NCBI GenBank assembly: GCA_002704665.1
Contig: PAHB01000111.1
Span: 20,671-47,804 of the forward strand
Source: Pseudomonadota bacterium
GTDB taxonomy: Bacteria > Pseudomonadota > Gammaproteobacteria > Burkholderiales > Eutrophovitaceae
Length of the DNA stretch: 27,134 bases
Direction of reading: 5' to 3'
Below the pieces are notes generated by a model. The model had not been told where the DNA came from and searched no databases. It saw only the letters and a list, made by a program, of their open reading frames with translations. This document shows, piece by piece, positions 8,321-16,655 of this stretch. The number at the start of each line of letters is the position of its first letter. Within the stretch, counting starts at the first letter, position 1. Both the position numbers and the translations under genes were made by a program.

Positions 8321-10114
8321 TTATTTATTACTTACTTGCAGCACTGCCAGAAACGCCTCTTGTGGTATCTCAACGGACCCCACCTGTTTCATCCTTCGTT
8401 TTCCAGCTTTTTGCTTCTCCAAGAGTTTTTTCTTTCGAGTAATATCTCCACCGTAACATTTTGCAAGAACATTTTTTCTTAATGCCTTCACTGTTTCTCT
8501 GGCTAAAATCTTCGAACCGATCGCAGCTTGAACGGCGACATCGAACATTTGGCGAGGAATTAATTCGCGCATTTTACTTGCAACTTGCCTACCTCGAATG
8601 ATCGCGCTGTCTCGATGAACTATTAGTGATAGTGCATCGACCTTTTCCGAATTGATTAAAATATCTAGTTTGACTAAGTCAGAGGTTTGAAACTCAGATA
8701 ACTCGTAGTCTAGGGAGGCATACCCTCTTGAAACGGATTTCAGTCGATCGAAAAAATCCATTACTACCTCGTTCAATGGTAATTCATAAGTCAATAGGAC
8801 TTGCTTCCCGAGGTATTGCATATTTTTCTGGATACCTCTTTTAGAATTACAGAGCGTCATTACTGCACCAACAAAACTTTCCGGCACTAAAATAGTTGCT
8901 AAAATTATTGGTTCTCTGAACTCTGCTATCTTTGAAGTTTCTGGCAATTTTGATGGATTTTCTATCTCCAGCACTGAACCGTCGTTTGTAACAATTTGAT
9001 AAACAACTGTTGGAGCTGTGGTTATTAAGTTCATATTGAACTCTCTTTCTAAACGCTCCTGGACTATATCCATATGCAGCAAACCAAGAAAACCACACCT
9101 AAATCCATATCCCAATGCCTGAGAAGTTTCTGGCTCGTATTTTAACGCTGAATCGTTTAAAAATAACTTTTCCAATGCATCACGTAAACTTTCGTAATCG
9201 CCACTGTCGACAGGATATAATCCAGCAAAAACTTGAGCTTTCACTTCTTTAAAACCTGGGAGAGCCTTTTCTGCAGGATTGTCAACTAAGGTAATTGTAT
9301 CGCCTACTTTTGCAGCAGTTAAAATTTTGACACCAGCGACTACAAATCCAACTTCTCCAGCTTCCAGACAATCCTTCGAATGCTGCTTTGGAGTAAATAC
9401 GCCAACATCTTCACACTGATAGTTCGCGTTAGTAGACATCAAACGAATTTTATCTTTTCTTTTCATCTTTCCATCAACTACTCGGACCAGCATAACAACT
9501 CCAACATAGTTATCAAACCAAGAATCAATAATTAATGCCTTTAATTTTCCATGCTCGTTTCCTTTTGGATGGGGTATTTGCTTGACGATCAATTCAAGAA
9601 CTTCTTTGATGCCTTTGCCTGTTTTTGCGCTAACCATTAAAGAGTCTTGAGCAGGTATGCCGACTATATCTTCAATTTCTTCAATTACTCGCGCCGGTTC
9701 AGATGATGGAAGATCGATTTTATTTAAGACGGGTAAAACCTCCAGACCTCCTTCAACTGCGGTATAACAATTAGCAACAGTTTGTGCTTCTACCCCTTGC
9801 GAAGCGTCTATAACCAACAAGGCGCCCTCACAAGCAGATAATGATCTTGAAACCTCGTAGCTAAAATCGACATGCCCTGGCGTGTCAATGAGGTTTAAGT
9901 GATAAATATGTCCGTCTTGGGCCCTGTATTTTAAGGCAACTGTTTGGGCTTTAATGGTAATACCTCTTTCTCTTTCGAGATCCATCGAATCTAAGACCTG
10001 TTCCTCCATTTGTCGGTTTTCAAGTCCGCCACAAAACTGTATGAACCGGTCGGCAAGAGTCGACTTTCCATGATCCACGTGAGCAATAATGGAAAAATTT
10101 CTTATTCTATTCAT
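8321..10114 (-). CDS. lepA: Elongation factor 4 (LepA)
   Basis: LepA is a ribosome-associated translational GTPase implicated in back-translocation or 30S biogenesis and co-transcribed with signal peptidase in many bacteria. The 597-residue length is exact for the family. G-domain motifs are AHVDHGKST near the N-terminus, RERGITIKAQ, DTPGHVDF and NKIDLP. The C-terminal domain unique to LepA is present, with YGGDITRKKKLLEKQKAGKR near the end. The start is the ATG at 10114. A 127-nt spacer separates it from degP and contains a long inverted repeat, so lepA may have its own promoter or be controlled through its leader. Confidence 0.98.
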   Translation of the reverse strand: MNRIRNFSIIAHVDHGKSTLADRFIQFCGGLENRQMEEQVLDSMDLERERGITIKAQTVALKYRAQDGHIYHLNLIDTPGHVDFSYEVSRSLSACEGALLVIDASQGVEAQTVANCYTAVEGGLEVLPVLNKIDLPSSEPARVIEEIEDIVGIPAQDSLMVSAKTGKGIKEVLELIVKQIPHPKGNEHGKLKALIIDSWFDNYVGVVMLVRVVDGKMKRKDKIRLMSTNANYQCEDVGVFTPKQHSKDCLEAGEVGFVVAGVKILTAAKVGDTITLVDNPAEKALPGFKEVKAQVFAGLYPVDSGDYESLRDALEKLFLNDSALKYEPETSQALGYGFRCGFLGLLHMDIVQERLEREFNMNLITTAPTVVYQIVTNDGSVLEIENPSKLPETSKIAEFREPIILATILVPESFVGAVMTLCNSKRGIQKNMQYLGKQVLLTYELPLNEVVMDFFDRLKSVSRGYASLDYELSEFQTSDLVKLDILINSEKVDALSLIVHRDSAIIRGRQVASKMRELIPRQMFDVAVQAAIGSKILARETVKALRKNVLAKCYGGDITRKKKLLEKQKAGKRRMKQVGSVEIPQEAFLAVLQVSNK

Positions 10115-10147
10115 TTTTAAAGGAAAGCGGTTTCATCCCTCTATGTT

Positions 10148-10201
10148 ACCGGATAAACGGCATTCATACGCGGGAAAATAACAAACCAGTTGCCGTCCGG
10201 T
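10148..10201 (-). promoter_or_regulatory. Long imperfect inverted repeat in the degP-lepA spacer
   Basis: On the minus strand ACCGGA-CGGCA (10201-10191) can pair with TGCCG and TCCGGT (10162-10158 and 10153-10148). That gives eleven Watson-Crick pairs interrupted by a four-base bulge (TTTA), with a 28-nt loop. The stem ends about 33 nt before the lepA start codon. It could be an RNA hairpin in the lepA leader, an RNase III or RNase E processing point in a degP-lepA transcript, or a DNA operator. It is not a typical intrinsic terminator because no T-tract follows the stem. Function is inference; the pairing itself is read directly. Confidence 0.5.
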
Positions 10202-10241
10202 CTATTACATCACGTTGCCTAACTTGCCGATGTCTACTTTT

Positions 10242-11636
10242 CTAATTGAGCCTAATAGGCACATAGATCGATCCTTCGCCCCTTTTGACAAGTAAAGCCA
10301 CACTTCTTGATTTCTGGTATTTTTTCATCAATCCCTTAAGTTGTTCGATTGTTTTTATATCGTGGTTGTTGAGAGCGAGTACGATATCTCCTTCTCTGAT
10401 ACCCGAGTTGGCTGATGCACCCTCGACGCGTAGGACCAGTAATCCACCCGTAATGCCAAATTCTTTTTGCTGACTACTTGAAAGTGGCGCAAGCTCAAGT
10501 CCTAACCGCGGGAGTAAATTTGCCGTCCTGCTCTTTGGCTGCTGACTTTCGCTCGAACTTCGATTTGCTTGGATATCTTCCATTTCTCCGACAGTCAAGT
10601 CTAGCTTGCGCACCTCGCCTTTTCGCCAAACATCAACAATCACCTTCTTTCCAGGCTTTGTTTGTGCCACAATTCGAGGCAAATCACCTACAGATTCCAC
10701 ATTTTTCCCGTCAAACTTTAAAATCACATCTGACGTTTCAATTCCAGCGAGATCTGCTGGCCCTCCTCCAGTCACCGAATTTACTAAAGCCCCTGTGGGT
10801 TTATCTAGGCCGAAAGACTCCGCGAGATCCTTTGTCACTTGTTGTATAACTACACCAATTTTTCCTCGACTAACCCGTCCTTTCGTTCTTAATTGCTCGG
10901 CTACATTCACCGCAACGTCAATGGGAATAGCAAAGGATAATCCCATGAATCCTCCGGTGCGACTATAAATCTGGGAGTTGATTCCCACAACCTCGCCCGA
11001 AAGATTAAAGAGAGGACCACCTGAATTTCCCGGATTTATCGCAACGTCGGTCTGAATAAAAGGCACATAGTTCTCCTGAGGAAGTGACCTACCTTTTGCA
11101 CTAACAATACCGGCCGTGACGCTGTTTTCAAAACCGAAGGGCGACCCAATTGCAAGTACCCATTCACCAACCTTAAGTTTTTCAGGATTTCCTATTTTAA
11201 CCGCAGCAAGATCACTCGCTTCAATTTTTATTACAGCTATGTCTGTCCTTTTGTCGAAACCGATGACTTTCGCAGAATATTCTCTTTTGTCGATCAATTT
11301 GACAACAATCTTCGAGGTATTAGCCACCACGTGCGCATTAGTTAGAATATAGCCATCCTGACCTAGGACAAAACCTGAGCCCCTTGAAACCGACTGTTGA
11401 CCACGGGGTTCTTGCGGACCAAACCTTCGATACCAATCATAAAAAGGATCATTTTCGGGAACAGGGCTGGCGTTCGAGTCTCCTCCCGCAACGCGTTCCC
11501 CTGTTATATTAACTACCGTCGCCCCGTAGTCCTCCACTAGAGACGAAAAATCCGGTAGGTCTGCCGCATTGGCAATGTTGAATAGTGCCAAAAAAACAGC
11601 CGCCCCTATAGCCTTTTTCACTTCAAGTTTCACCAT
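10242..11636 (-). CDS. mucD: Periplasmic serine protease DegP/MucD (HtrA family)
   Basis: This is an HtrA-type periplasmic protease/chaperone for misfolded envelope proteins. A signal peptide is visible at residues 1-25, with likely cleavage after NANA or ANAA. The catalytic triad is His102 (TNAHVV), Asp132 (KRTDIAVIK) and Ser205 (NPGNSGGPLF). Two PDZ domains follow (about 258-345 and 375-464). The 464-residue length matches the MucD/DegP group. In Pseudomonas the homologue closes the algU-mucA-mucB-mucC-mucD operon just upstream of lepA; here it is upstream of lepA but directly divergent from nadB, with no sigma factor or anti-sigma genes between. The name degP would be equally acceptable. 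Confidence 0.94.
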   Translation of the reverse strand: MVKLEVKKAIGAAVFLALFNIANAADLPDFSSLVEDYGATVVNITGERVAGGDSNASPVPENDPFYDWYRRFGPQEPRGQQSVSRGSGFVLGQDGYILTNAHVVANTSKIVVKLIDKREYSAKVIGFDKRTDIAVIKIEASDLAAVKIGNPEKLKVGEWVLAIGSPFGFENSVTAGIVSAKGRSLPQENYVPFIQTDVAINPGNSGGPLFNLSGEVVGINSQIYSRTGGFMGLSFAIPIDVAVNVAEQLRTKGRVSRGKIGVVIQQVTKDLAESFGLDKPTGALVNSVTGGGPADLAGIETSDVILKFDGKNVESVGDLPRIVAQTKPGKKVIVDVWRKGEVRKLDLTVGEMEDIQANRSSSESQQPKSRTANLLPRLGLELAPLSSSQQKEFGITGGLLVLRVEGASANSGIREGDIVLALNNHDIKTIEQLKGLMKKYQKSRSVALLVKRGEGSIYVPIRLN

Positions 11637-11740
11637 TTCGCGTACCTTAAAATATCGTTACATTACTCAAAAACAACCGCGCTGCTCCATCTAGCCTGGA
11701 CGAACAGTTTACCGTTCGAACCTTCAAAAGAAAAGCCATG

Positions 11741-11804
11741 TTAAGCACCACTCGCTAAAATTATTGTAAAATAGAAATTTATTGATTTAACAATTAGTGC
11801 TTAA
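11741..11804. repeat. 8-bp perfect inverted repeat in the mucD-nadB divergent region
   Basis: TTAAGCAC (11741-11748) is repeated as its exact reverse complement GTGCTTAA (11797-11804), separated by 48 bp of very AT-rich sequence. It lies about 75-140 bp upstream of nadB, within the shared divergent promoter region of mucD and nadB. It may be a two-site operator or a chance match; an 8-bp exact arm in a 244-bp spacer is suggestive only. No other feature except the nadB promoter candidate is apparent in 11637-11880. Confidence 0.35.
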
Positions 11805-11820
11805 GTTCCCAAATCGTTTC

Positions 11821-11849
11821 TTTTGAAGACTTTAGTAACGTGCTATAAA
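11821..11849 (+). promoter_or_regulatory. Candidate nadB promoter with extended -10
   Basis: An extended -10 element TGCTATAAA covers 11841-11849 (hexamer TATAAA 11844-11849). Upstream lie the weak -35 candidates TTTTGA (11821-11826, 17-bp spacing) and TTGAAG (11823-11828, 15-bp spacing). Transcription would start near 11856, about 25 nt before the nadB ATG. Position and the TG extension support it; the -35 match is poor. Confidence 0.4.
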
Positions 11850-11880
11850 GATTTGGCCACAAGATTAAAGTCCAGTTTAG

Positions 11881-13473
11881 ATGAATAAAAATATGAAGTT
11901 TTTTGATGTTATCATTGTCGGAAGTGGTCTAGCAGGCCTAACCGTTGCATTAAATGTAGCCGCAGAAAAATCTGTTGGAATAATTACAAAAAAGAAATTG
12001 AAAGATGGGTCCAGTTCGTGGGCCCAAGGCGGTATTGCTGCAGTCGTGGATAAAAACGACTCAATAGAAGCTCATCTTGCGGATACGATAAATGTCGGAT
12101 CAAACCTTTCTAATCCAGATGTTGCTAGAGCTATTGTAAAAAATGGCCAAATGGCTGTTGCATGGTTAACAGAAAAAGGAGTATCTTTTACTAAATCAGG
12201 GAACGATACCAAAGACTTCCACCTTCACAAAGAGGGGGGACACAGTCGCAGACGTGTTTTGCATGCAGCGGATGCAACCGGCAAGGAAATTCAAAACACT
12301 CTAGAGAGCCAGGTAAGAAATCACGCGAACATATCTATTTTGGATAACCATATAGCTATTGATATAATTACGGGAACCAAGATGGCCTTTTCCTCAAATA
12401 CGGCGTTAGGAATTTATGCGCTTGACGCCTTAAATAATGAGATAGTACCCATAGGAGGCTCAAACGTGGTTTTGGCAACAGGCGGAGCATCAAAGGTTTA
12501 TACATACACATCAAACCCCGACACTGCCACTGGAGATGGGATTGCCATGGGCTGGAGGGCTGGTTGCACGGTCACCAATATGGAATTTATCCAATTTCAC
12601 CCAACATGCCTCTATCATCCAAAAGCAAAATCTTTCCTAATTTCTGAAGCGTTTAGAGGAGAAGGCGCCCTTTTACGTCTTCCAAACGGAGATAGATTTA
12701 TGCAGAAATATGACTCTCGAGCGGAACTAGCACCGAGAGACATTGTTGCTAGAGCGATTGACGCAGAAATAAAAAAACGAGGTATCGAATGTGTTTTTTT
12801 GGATATCACTCACAAATCTAATAGTTTTTTGACCGCGCATTTTCCCAACATCTTATCGAAGTGCTCTGAATTGGGAATAAATATAACTTCTGATCCGATT
12901 CCAGTGGTTCCTGCAGCACATTATACTTGTGGGGGGTTAAAGACCGACATAAATGGGAAAACCGACTTGTCTGGGTTGTTTGCCGTAGGTGAAACAGCCT
13001 ACAGCGGTTTGCACGGTGCCAATCGTCTTGCCAGCAACTCATTACTAGAGTGCGTTGTAATGGGGATAAATGTCGCTAAAGTAATCCTAAGTCAACACAA
13101 GAGAGGTAAGATCGATCTTCCAGCTTGGGATTCAAGCCGAGTTATAAGTCCAGACGAGGCAGTCGTGATAACTCATAACTGGCACGAATTGAGAAAGTTT
13201 ATGTGGGACTATGTAGGGATCGTGAGGACTAACAAAAGATTGACTCGGGCTTTGAACCGTATTCATTTATTGAAAGAGGAAATTAGAGAGTACTACTCAC
13301 AATACAACGTAACCCCAGATTTTATTGAGTTACGCAATCTTGTTCAAACGGCAGAACTTATTGTCAGAAGCGCTCAATTGCGAAAAGAAAGCCGAGGACT
13401 GCATTTCAGCGCTGACTATCCAAACCAGCTTGCGGAGCCAAAAGATACAAATTTAACGCCGAGCTTAATATGA
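11881..13473 (+). CDS. nadB: L-aspartate oxidase
   Basis: NadB oxidises L-aspartate to iminoaspartate with FAD, the first step of de novo NAD synthesis. The N-terminal FAD-binding motif is VGSGLAGLTVAL (13-24). Family signatures visible further on include SSWAQGGIAAV, GGHSRRRVLHAADATG, FIQFHPTCLY, ELAPRDIVARAID and HYTCGGLKTD. The C-terminal helical domain follows. The 530-residue length is normal (E. coli about 540). It is the first gene of a three-gene operon: its TGA overlaps the ygfZ ATG by 4 nt. It is divergent from mucD, as in the wider nadB/algU region of Pseudomonas. Confidence 0.97.
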   Translation: MNKNMKFFDVIIVGSGLAGLTVALNVAAEKSVGIITKKKLKDGSSSWAQGGIAAVVDKNDSIEAHLADTINVGSNLSNPDVARAIVKNGQMAVAWLTEKGVSFTKSGNDTKDFHLHKEGGHSRRRVLHAADATGKEIQNTLESQVRNHANISILDNHIAIDIITGTKMAFSSNTALGIYALDALNNEIVPIGGSNVVLATGGASKVYTYTSNPDTATGDGIAMGWRAGCTVTNMEFIQFHPTCLYHPKAKSFLISEAFRGEGALLRLPNGDRFMQKYDSRAELAPRDIVARAIDAEIKKRGIECVFLDITHKSNSFLTAHFPNILSKCSELGINITSDPIPVVPAAHYTCGGLKTDINGKTDLSGLFAVGETAYSGLHGANRLASNSLLECVVMGINVAKVILSQHKRGKIDLPAWDSSRVISPDEAVVITHNWHELRKFMWDYVGIVRTNKRLTRALNRIHLLKEEIREYYSQYNVTPDFIELRNLVQTAELIVRSAQLRKESRGLHFSADYPNQLAEPKDTNLTPSLI

Positions 13474-14408
13474 ACACAACTATCAAAGTTATCAGTCTCA
13501 ATCAATATTCAACTGTTTGCGTTAGTGGATCTGACGCAAAAACTTTTTTACAAAATCAACTAACGAGTGATATTTTAAAGCTACAACCCATGTCTGCGGG
13601 TTACACTGGACATTGTTCAATAAAAGGCAGGCTGTTAACGAGTGCGATCGTTTGTAATATTAATAACGATGATCACTACCTATTGATTTTACCCAAGGCG
13701 ATGGCAGAAAATTTCATCAATAGGCTAAAACGCTATGTACTCAGATCTGACATAAATTTAATTGATCAAACGCTGACTTACAAATTAACTGGGGTAATTT
13801 ATGAGAGTAATAACCAGTCGATGTACAGAGGCATTGATTTACGTTCAATCCCCTTATTTGGTCTATTAGAAAGTGAAGATGATATATTTTTACAATTACC
13901 TGAAAATAGGGTCCTTGAACTGTCCAAACGAAAAACCATGAAATCTGATCAAAAAGAACCAAATCAGTTAAATTTCAAGTTAGGAAGCATTGATGATTGG
14001 AATTTAGGAAATGTCAGGGCAGGAATAGTCGAAATCGTTCCAGAGCTAGAGGATCAATTTCTACCACAATCAATTTATTTTCAAAAATATAACGGTGTGA
14101 GCTTTGAGAAGGGATGCTTTCCTGGCCAAGAAATCGTCGCGAGAGCTCATTACCTCGGCAATATAAAACGTCGACTATTTCGAGCGAGCGCGACAGCCTG
14201 TTGTATGATCGGAGATGTGGTTATCGATTCAACCACTGAAAAAAAAGTTGGGATAGTTACAACGGTTGGAAAAAAAACCAAAACGGAATTTGAAATGTTG
14301 ATAGTGATTTCAACCAGTGAATCGGGAAAAAAACTTTGTGTAGTTCTCAATACGGGGGTACCCCACCCCATTAAATCTATTTTTGAATACGCAAAAATTG
14401 CTGACTAA
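13470..14408 (+). CDS. ygfZ: YgfZ/GcvT-fold folate-binding protein (Fe-S cluster repair/assembly factor)
   Basis: YgfZ is a tetrahydrofolate-binding protein of the GcvT fold that supports activity of certain Fe-S enzymes, including the tRNA methylthiotransferase MiaB. The diagnostic motif KGCFPGQE (214-221), with the conserved cysteine at 216, is intact and followed by IVARAHYLGNIKRR. The 312-residue length is close to that of E. coli YgfZ. The ATG overlaps the nadB stop (ATGA) and its TAA overlaps the next gene's ATG by 1 nt, so all three genes are probably translationally coupled. Pairing with nadB also occurs in pseudomonads. Confidence 0.9.
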   Translation: MNTTIKVISLNQYSTVCVSGSDAKTFLQNQLTSDILKLQPMSAGYTGHCSIKGRLLTSAIVCNINNDDHYLLILPKAMAENFINRLKRYVLRSDINLIDQTLTYKLTGVIYESNNQSMYRGIDLRSIPLFGLLESEDDIFLQLPENRVLELSKRKTMKSDQKEPNQLNFKLGSIDDWNLGNVRAGIVEIVPELEDQFLPQSIYFQKYNGVSFEKGCFPGQEIVARAHYLGNIKRRLFRASATACCMIGDVVIDSTTEKKVGIVTTVGKKTKTEFEMLIVISTSESGKKLCVVLNTGVPHPIKSIFEYAKIAD

Positions 14409-15202
14409 TGTGCTTAATTGTTTTTTCTTGGAATCGCGCCGGACCCTACAAACTAATTATGGCTGCTAATCGTGACGAATACTTTAATCGTCCAACCATA
14501 ACTGCTGACTTCTGGAAAGATAATACCGGTATTTTTGGAGGACGAGATTCGAAAGCAGGTGGGAGTTGGTTGGCCTTTAATGAAAATGGGAAATGGGCGG
14601 CACTTACAAATTACAGGGAATCAACGGCGATTAATAAAAAAAAAAGATCTCGAGGCTTACTGGTATCTGAATACCTTTCGAGCGATCTAGACCCACGAGA
14701 ATATAGTCAAAAACTTGACAGTGAAAACCATCTTTATGCAGGTTATAATCTCCTACTTGGATCAAATGGTGATATTTACTACAAATCAAACAGGGCCAAA
14801 ATTGTCGGAAGGATAGAACCAGGGGTAAATGGACTCAGCAATCATTTGCTCAATACCGATTGGCCTAAAGTAAAAAAGAGTCGTAAACGGCTCGAAAATT
14901 GTATTAAAGAATCTAGACACAATTTAATAGAGAGATTGTTTACTCTATTGTCCGATGATAAAACCGCTTCGATTGAAGAAGTTCCTCAAACAGGGTTATC
15001 AATAGACTGGGAAATAACTTTATCATCAATATTCATAAAATCTAATCACGCATACGGAACCAGATCTTCTACGGTTTTTACGATAGGGTATGATAATTCC
15101 ATCTTCTTCGAGGAAAGAAGTTTTGATTCTTATTGTAATGAAATTAACCGAAACTCGATCAACCTACCCCCCCCCTTAAAGAAAAAAATAATAATCACGT
15201 GA
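14408..15202 (+). CDS. NRDE/TANGO2 family protein
   Basis: This protein belongs to the NRDE (TANGO2-like) family, conserved from bacteria to humans and of unsettled biochemical role. It starts MCLIVFSW, with Cys2 as the putative N-terminal nucleophile proposed for the family, followed by MAANRDEYFNRPT (NRDE at 21-24). Further motifs are GGRDSKAGGSWLA and GLSNHLLNT DWPKV. The 264-residue length is typical. A C9 tract (15167-15175) encodes PPP just before a lysine/isoleucine-rich tail. Loss of one C would end the protein right after the prolines, and gain of one would read through into the convergent gene. The 3' end overlaps the oppositely oriented L,D-transpeptidase gene by 8 nt. Confidence 0.88.
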   Translation: MCLIVFSWNRAGPYKLIMAANRDEYFNRPTITADFWKDNTGIFGGRDSKAGGSWLAFNENGKWAALTNYRESTAINKKKRSRGLLVSEYLSSDLDPREYSQKLDSENHLYAGYNLLLGSNGDIYYKSNRAKIVGRIEPGVNGLSNHLLNTDWPKVKKSRKRLENCIKESRHNLIERLFTLLSDDKTASIEEVPQTGLSIDWEITLSSIFIKSNHAYGTRSSTVFTIGYDNSIFFEERSFDSYCNEINRNSINLPPPLKKKIIIT

Positions 15203-15689
15203 TGTTGACACGAGTTCCTATTGATACCAACTTGAATAGTTCAATTATGTCCTTGTTCCTCATTCTTATACAGCCAACCGACCCTGGTTTACCCATCTCT
15301 ACTGAATCCGGACTACCATGGAAATAAATATAACGCCTCATCGTGTCGACTTCCCCTAATCGATTTATGCCCACCTCACATCCTGAGAGCCACATTATTC
15401 GAGTCAATATCCAATCTCGCTCTGGATATTGGAGCTTTAATTTTTCAGAAAAAATTTCTCCGGTCGGCCTCCGTCCAACAAAAACGGTATTGGCAGGGGA
15501 CCCATCTCCTATCTTAGCTCTAATAAAATGCATTCCTCTCGGCGTACAAAAACTTCCATCGATTTGGCCTAAGCCATTTTTTGACGTTGATACACTATAG
15601 GTCTTCAAAACTGTGTTTTTGCCAGATTTTAAAATTAATCGCTGTAACCGGCTATTCACCTCTACCATAGATGTTATTTGCGCCGGCAT
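15195..15689 (-). CDS. YkuD-type L,D-transpeptidase family protein without signal peptide
   Basis: The YkuD catalytic domain is clear: HGSPDSVEMG with His124, then GSVGCIRMRN with the catalytic Cys140. Earlier conserved blocks are GSFCTPRGMHFIRAKIG and RDWILTRIMWLSGCE. The family forms 3-3 peptidoglycan cross-links or attaches lipoproteins, and some members act as L,D-carboxypeptidases. The 164 residues contain no signal peptide or membrane segment, so export is not explained; signal-less YkuD proteins of this size are known in other gammaproteobacteria. The ATG at 15689 overlaps tadA by 16 nt, and an alternative ATG at 15668 (MVEVNSR) lies just after the tadA stop. It is the last gene of the long minus-strand array. 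Confidence 0.85.
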   Translation of the reverse strand: MPAQITSMVEVNSRLQRLILKSGKNTVLKTYSVSTSKNGLGQIDGSFCTPRGMHFIRAKIGDGSPANTVFVGRRPTGEIFSEKLKLQYPERDWILTRIMWLSGCEVGINRLGEVDTMRRYIYFHGSPDSVEMGKPGSVGCIRMRNKDIIELFKLVSIGTRVNIT

Positions 15690-16150
15690 TTAAAAAACTT
15701 TCGCAATAGCTCAGCAGATTCATTGGCGAGCAATCCACCCTCGAATGCTGTGTGGTGATTTAATTCAACATTTTCATGAATACTTAACATACTTCCACAA
15801 GCACCAAACTTAGGATCGCTCGCTCCGTAAAAAACCTTTGATACACGAGCGTTGATGATAGCACCAATACACATTGCACAAGGCTCTAACGTAACGTACA
15901 TAACAGTTCCTGGTAATCGGTAATTTTTAATTAATTTCCCCGCTAACCTCAATGCTACTATCTCCGCATGGGCTGAAGGGTCATGTTTTATAATCGGTTG
16001 ATTAAATGCTTCGGCTATTATTTTATTTTTTAGGACAATTATGCATCCAACTGGAACTTCGCCTCTGAGTTCTGCTTGTGAAGCAAGCGTTAATGCTCGA
16101 CGCATGTACCTTAACTGTTTGTCTTTCACTTCCCGTCTGTCATCAATCAT
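15674..16150 (-). CDS. tadA: tRNA-specific adenosine deaminase
   Basis: TadA converts adenosine 34 to inosine in tRNA-Arg(ACG). The 158-residue cytidine-deaminase-fold protein has the zinc ligands and catalytic base in HAE (His61, Glu63) and PCAMC (Cys91, Cys94). Other TadA features are GEVPVGCIIV and the C-terminal GASDPKFGACGS. The length is normal. It is followed by the L,D-transpeptidase with a 16-nt overlap and preceded at 15 nt by an unknown membrane protein, so this essential tRNA gene sits at the tail of an otherwise accessory array. Confidence 0.96.
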   Translation of the reverse strand: MIDDRREVKDKQLRYMRRALTLASQAELRGEVPVGCIIVLKNKIIAEAFNQPIIKHDPSAHAEIVALRLAGKLIKNYRLPGTVMYVTLEPCAMCIGAIINARVSKVFYGASDPKFGACGSMLSIHENVELNHHTAFEGGLLANESAELLRKFFKCRRK

Positions 16151-16165
16151 TACAATCTGGGCAAT

Positions 16166-16654
16166 TTACGGCAAACTACTTCTGATCTTTACCCAATTCT
16201 CTGGTGATAAATCTTGATAACTATCCTCACTCATAAGATCTATCTCAATAATCTGCCATCTTCCCTCTATTTCTCCGGTCGCCATTGTAACGTTGTAGTT
16301 ATCATCATCATCTGGATCTACCATTAAACCCCAAGTTTGCTGAAGTTCATTTGAAAAGTTGAACCTATCATTTGTGGTTTTATTTTTTTTATCTTGTAGA
16401 TAAATAGCAAAACCGACGCCAACTAAAAGCGAAAGCTGCACCGCAGTGATAAAACTTTCGCTAACAAGTTCTCTCAAAGCTAGAGGTTCCATCATTCCGT
16501 AGCTAAAAATCGCAAACATTACAAAACTAAAACCGCAACAAGTACGAAACTGTTTTTCTATTAAGTCTAGTTTTCTATCAGCATTACAATAAGCAGAAAA
16601 TCGTTGCCTAATTTTTGTTTGGTCATTCCTCGGTAATTTTATTTCCTTACCCAT
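16166..16654 (-). CDS. Unknown two-helix membrane protein
   Basis: I do not recognise this 162-residue protein. It has a basic N-terminal segment (1-37, rich in Lys/Arg) and a Cys-Cys pair at 39-40. Two hydrophobic stretches follow (about 41-57 and 68-86), then a soluble acidic C-terminal part containing DPDDDDNYN (113-121) and a run of Glu/Asp to the end. The layout suggests a hairpin membrane anchor with both ends cytoplasmic. It starts 1 nt after the Sel1-repeat gene stop and ends 15 nt before tadA, so it is embedded in the operon. Function unknown. Confidence 0.75.
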   Translation of the reverse strand: MGKEIKLPRNDQTKIRQRFSAYCNADRKLDLIEKQFRTCCGFSFVMFAIFSYGMMEPLALRELVSESFITAVQLSLLVGVGFAIYLQDKKNKTTNDRFNFSNELQQTWGLMVDPDDDDNYNVTMATGEIEGRWQIIEIDLMSEDSYQDLSPENWVKIRSSLP

Positions 16655-16655
16655 C

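Noticed and set aside
10478..10849. Plus-strand frame of about 120 codons opposite mucD
   Set aside because: It lies entirely within the strongly supported mucD coding region, shows no motif and is a composition shadow; other antisense frames opposite nagZ, lepA, nadB and the GST were dismissed likewise.
11642..11654. TATTTT as a -10 for mucD (with TTGTTT upstream, 16-bp spacing)
   Set aside because: It would start transcription only about 5 nt before the mucD ATG, leaving no room for a ribosome-binding site.
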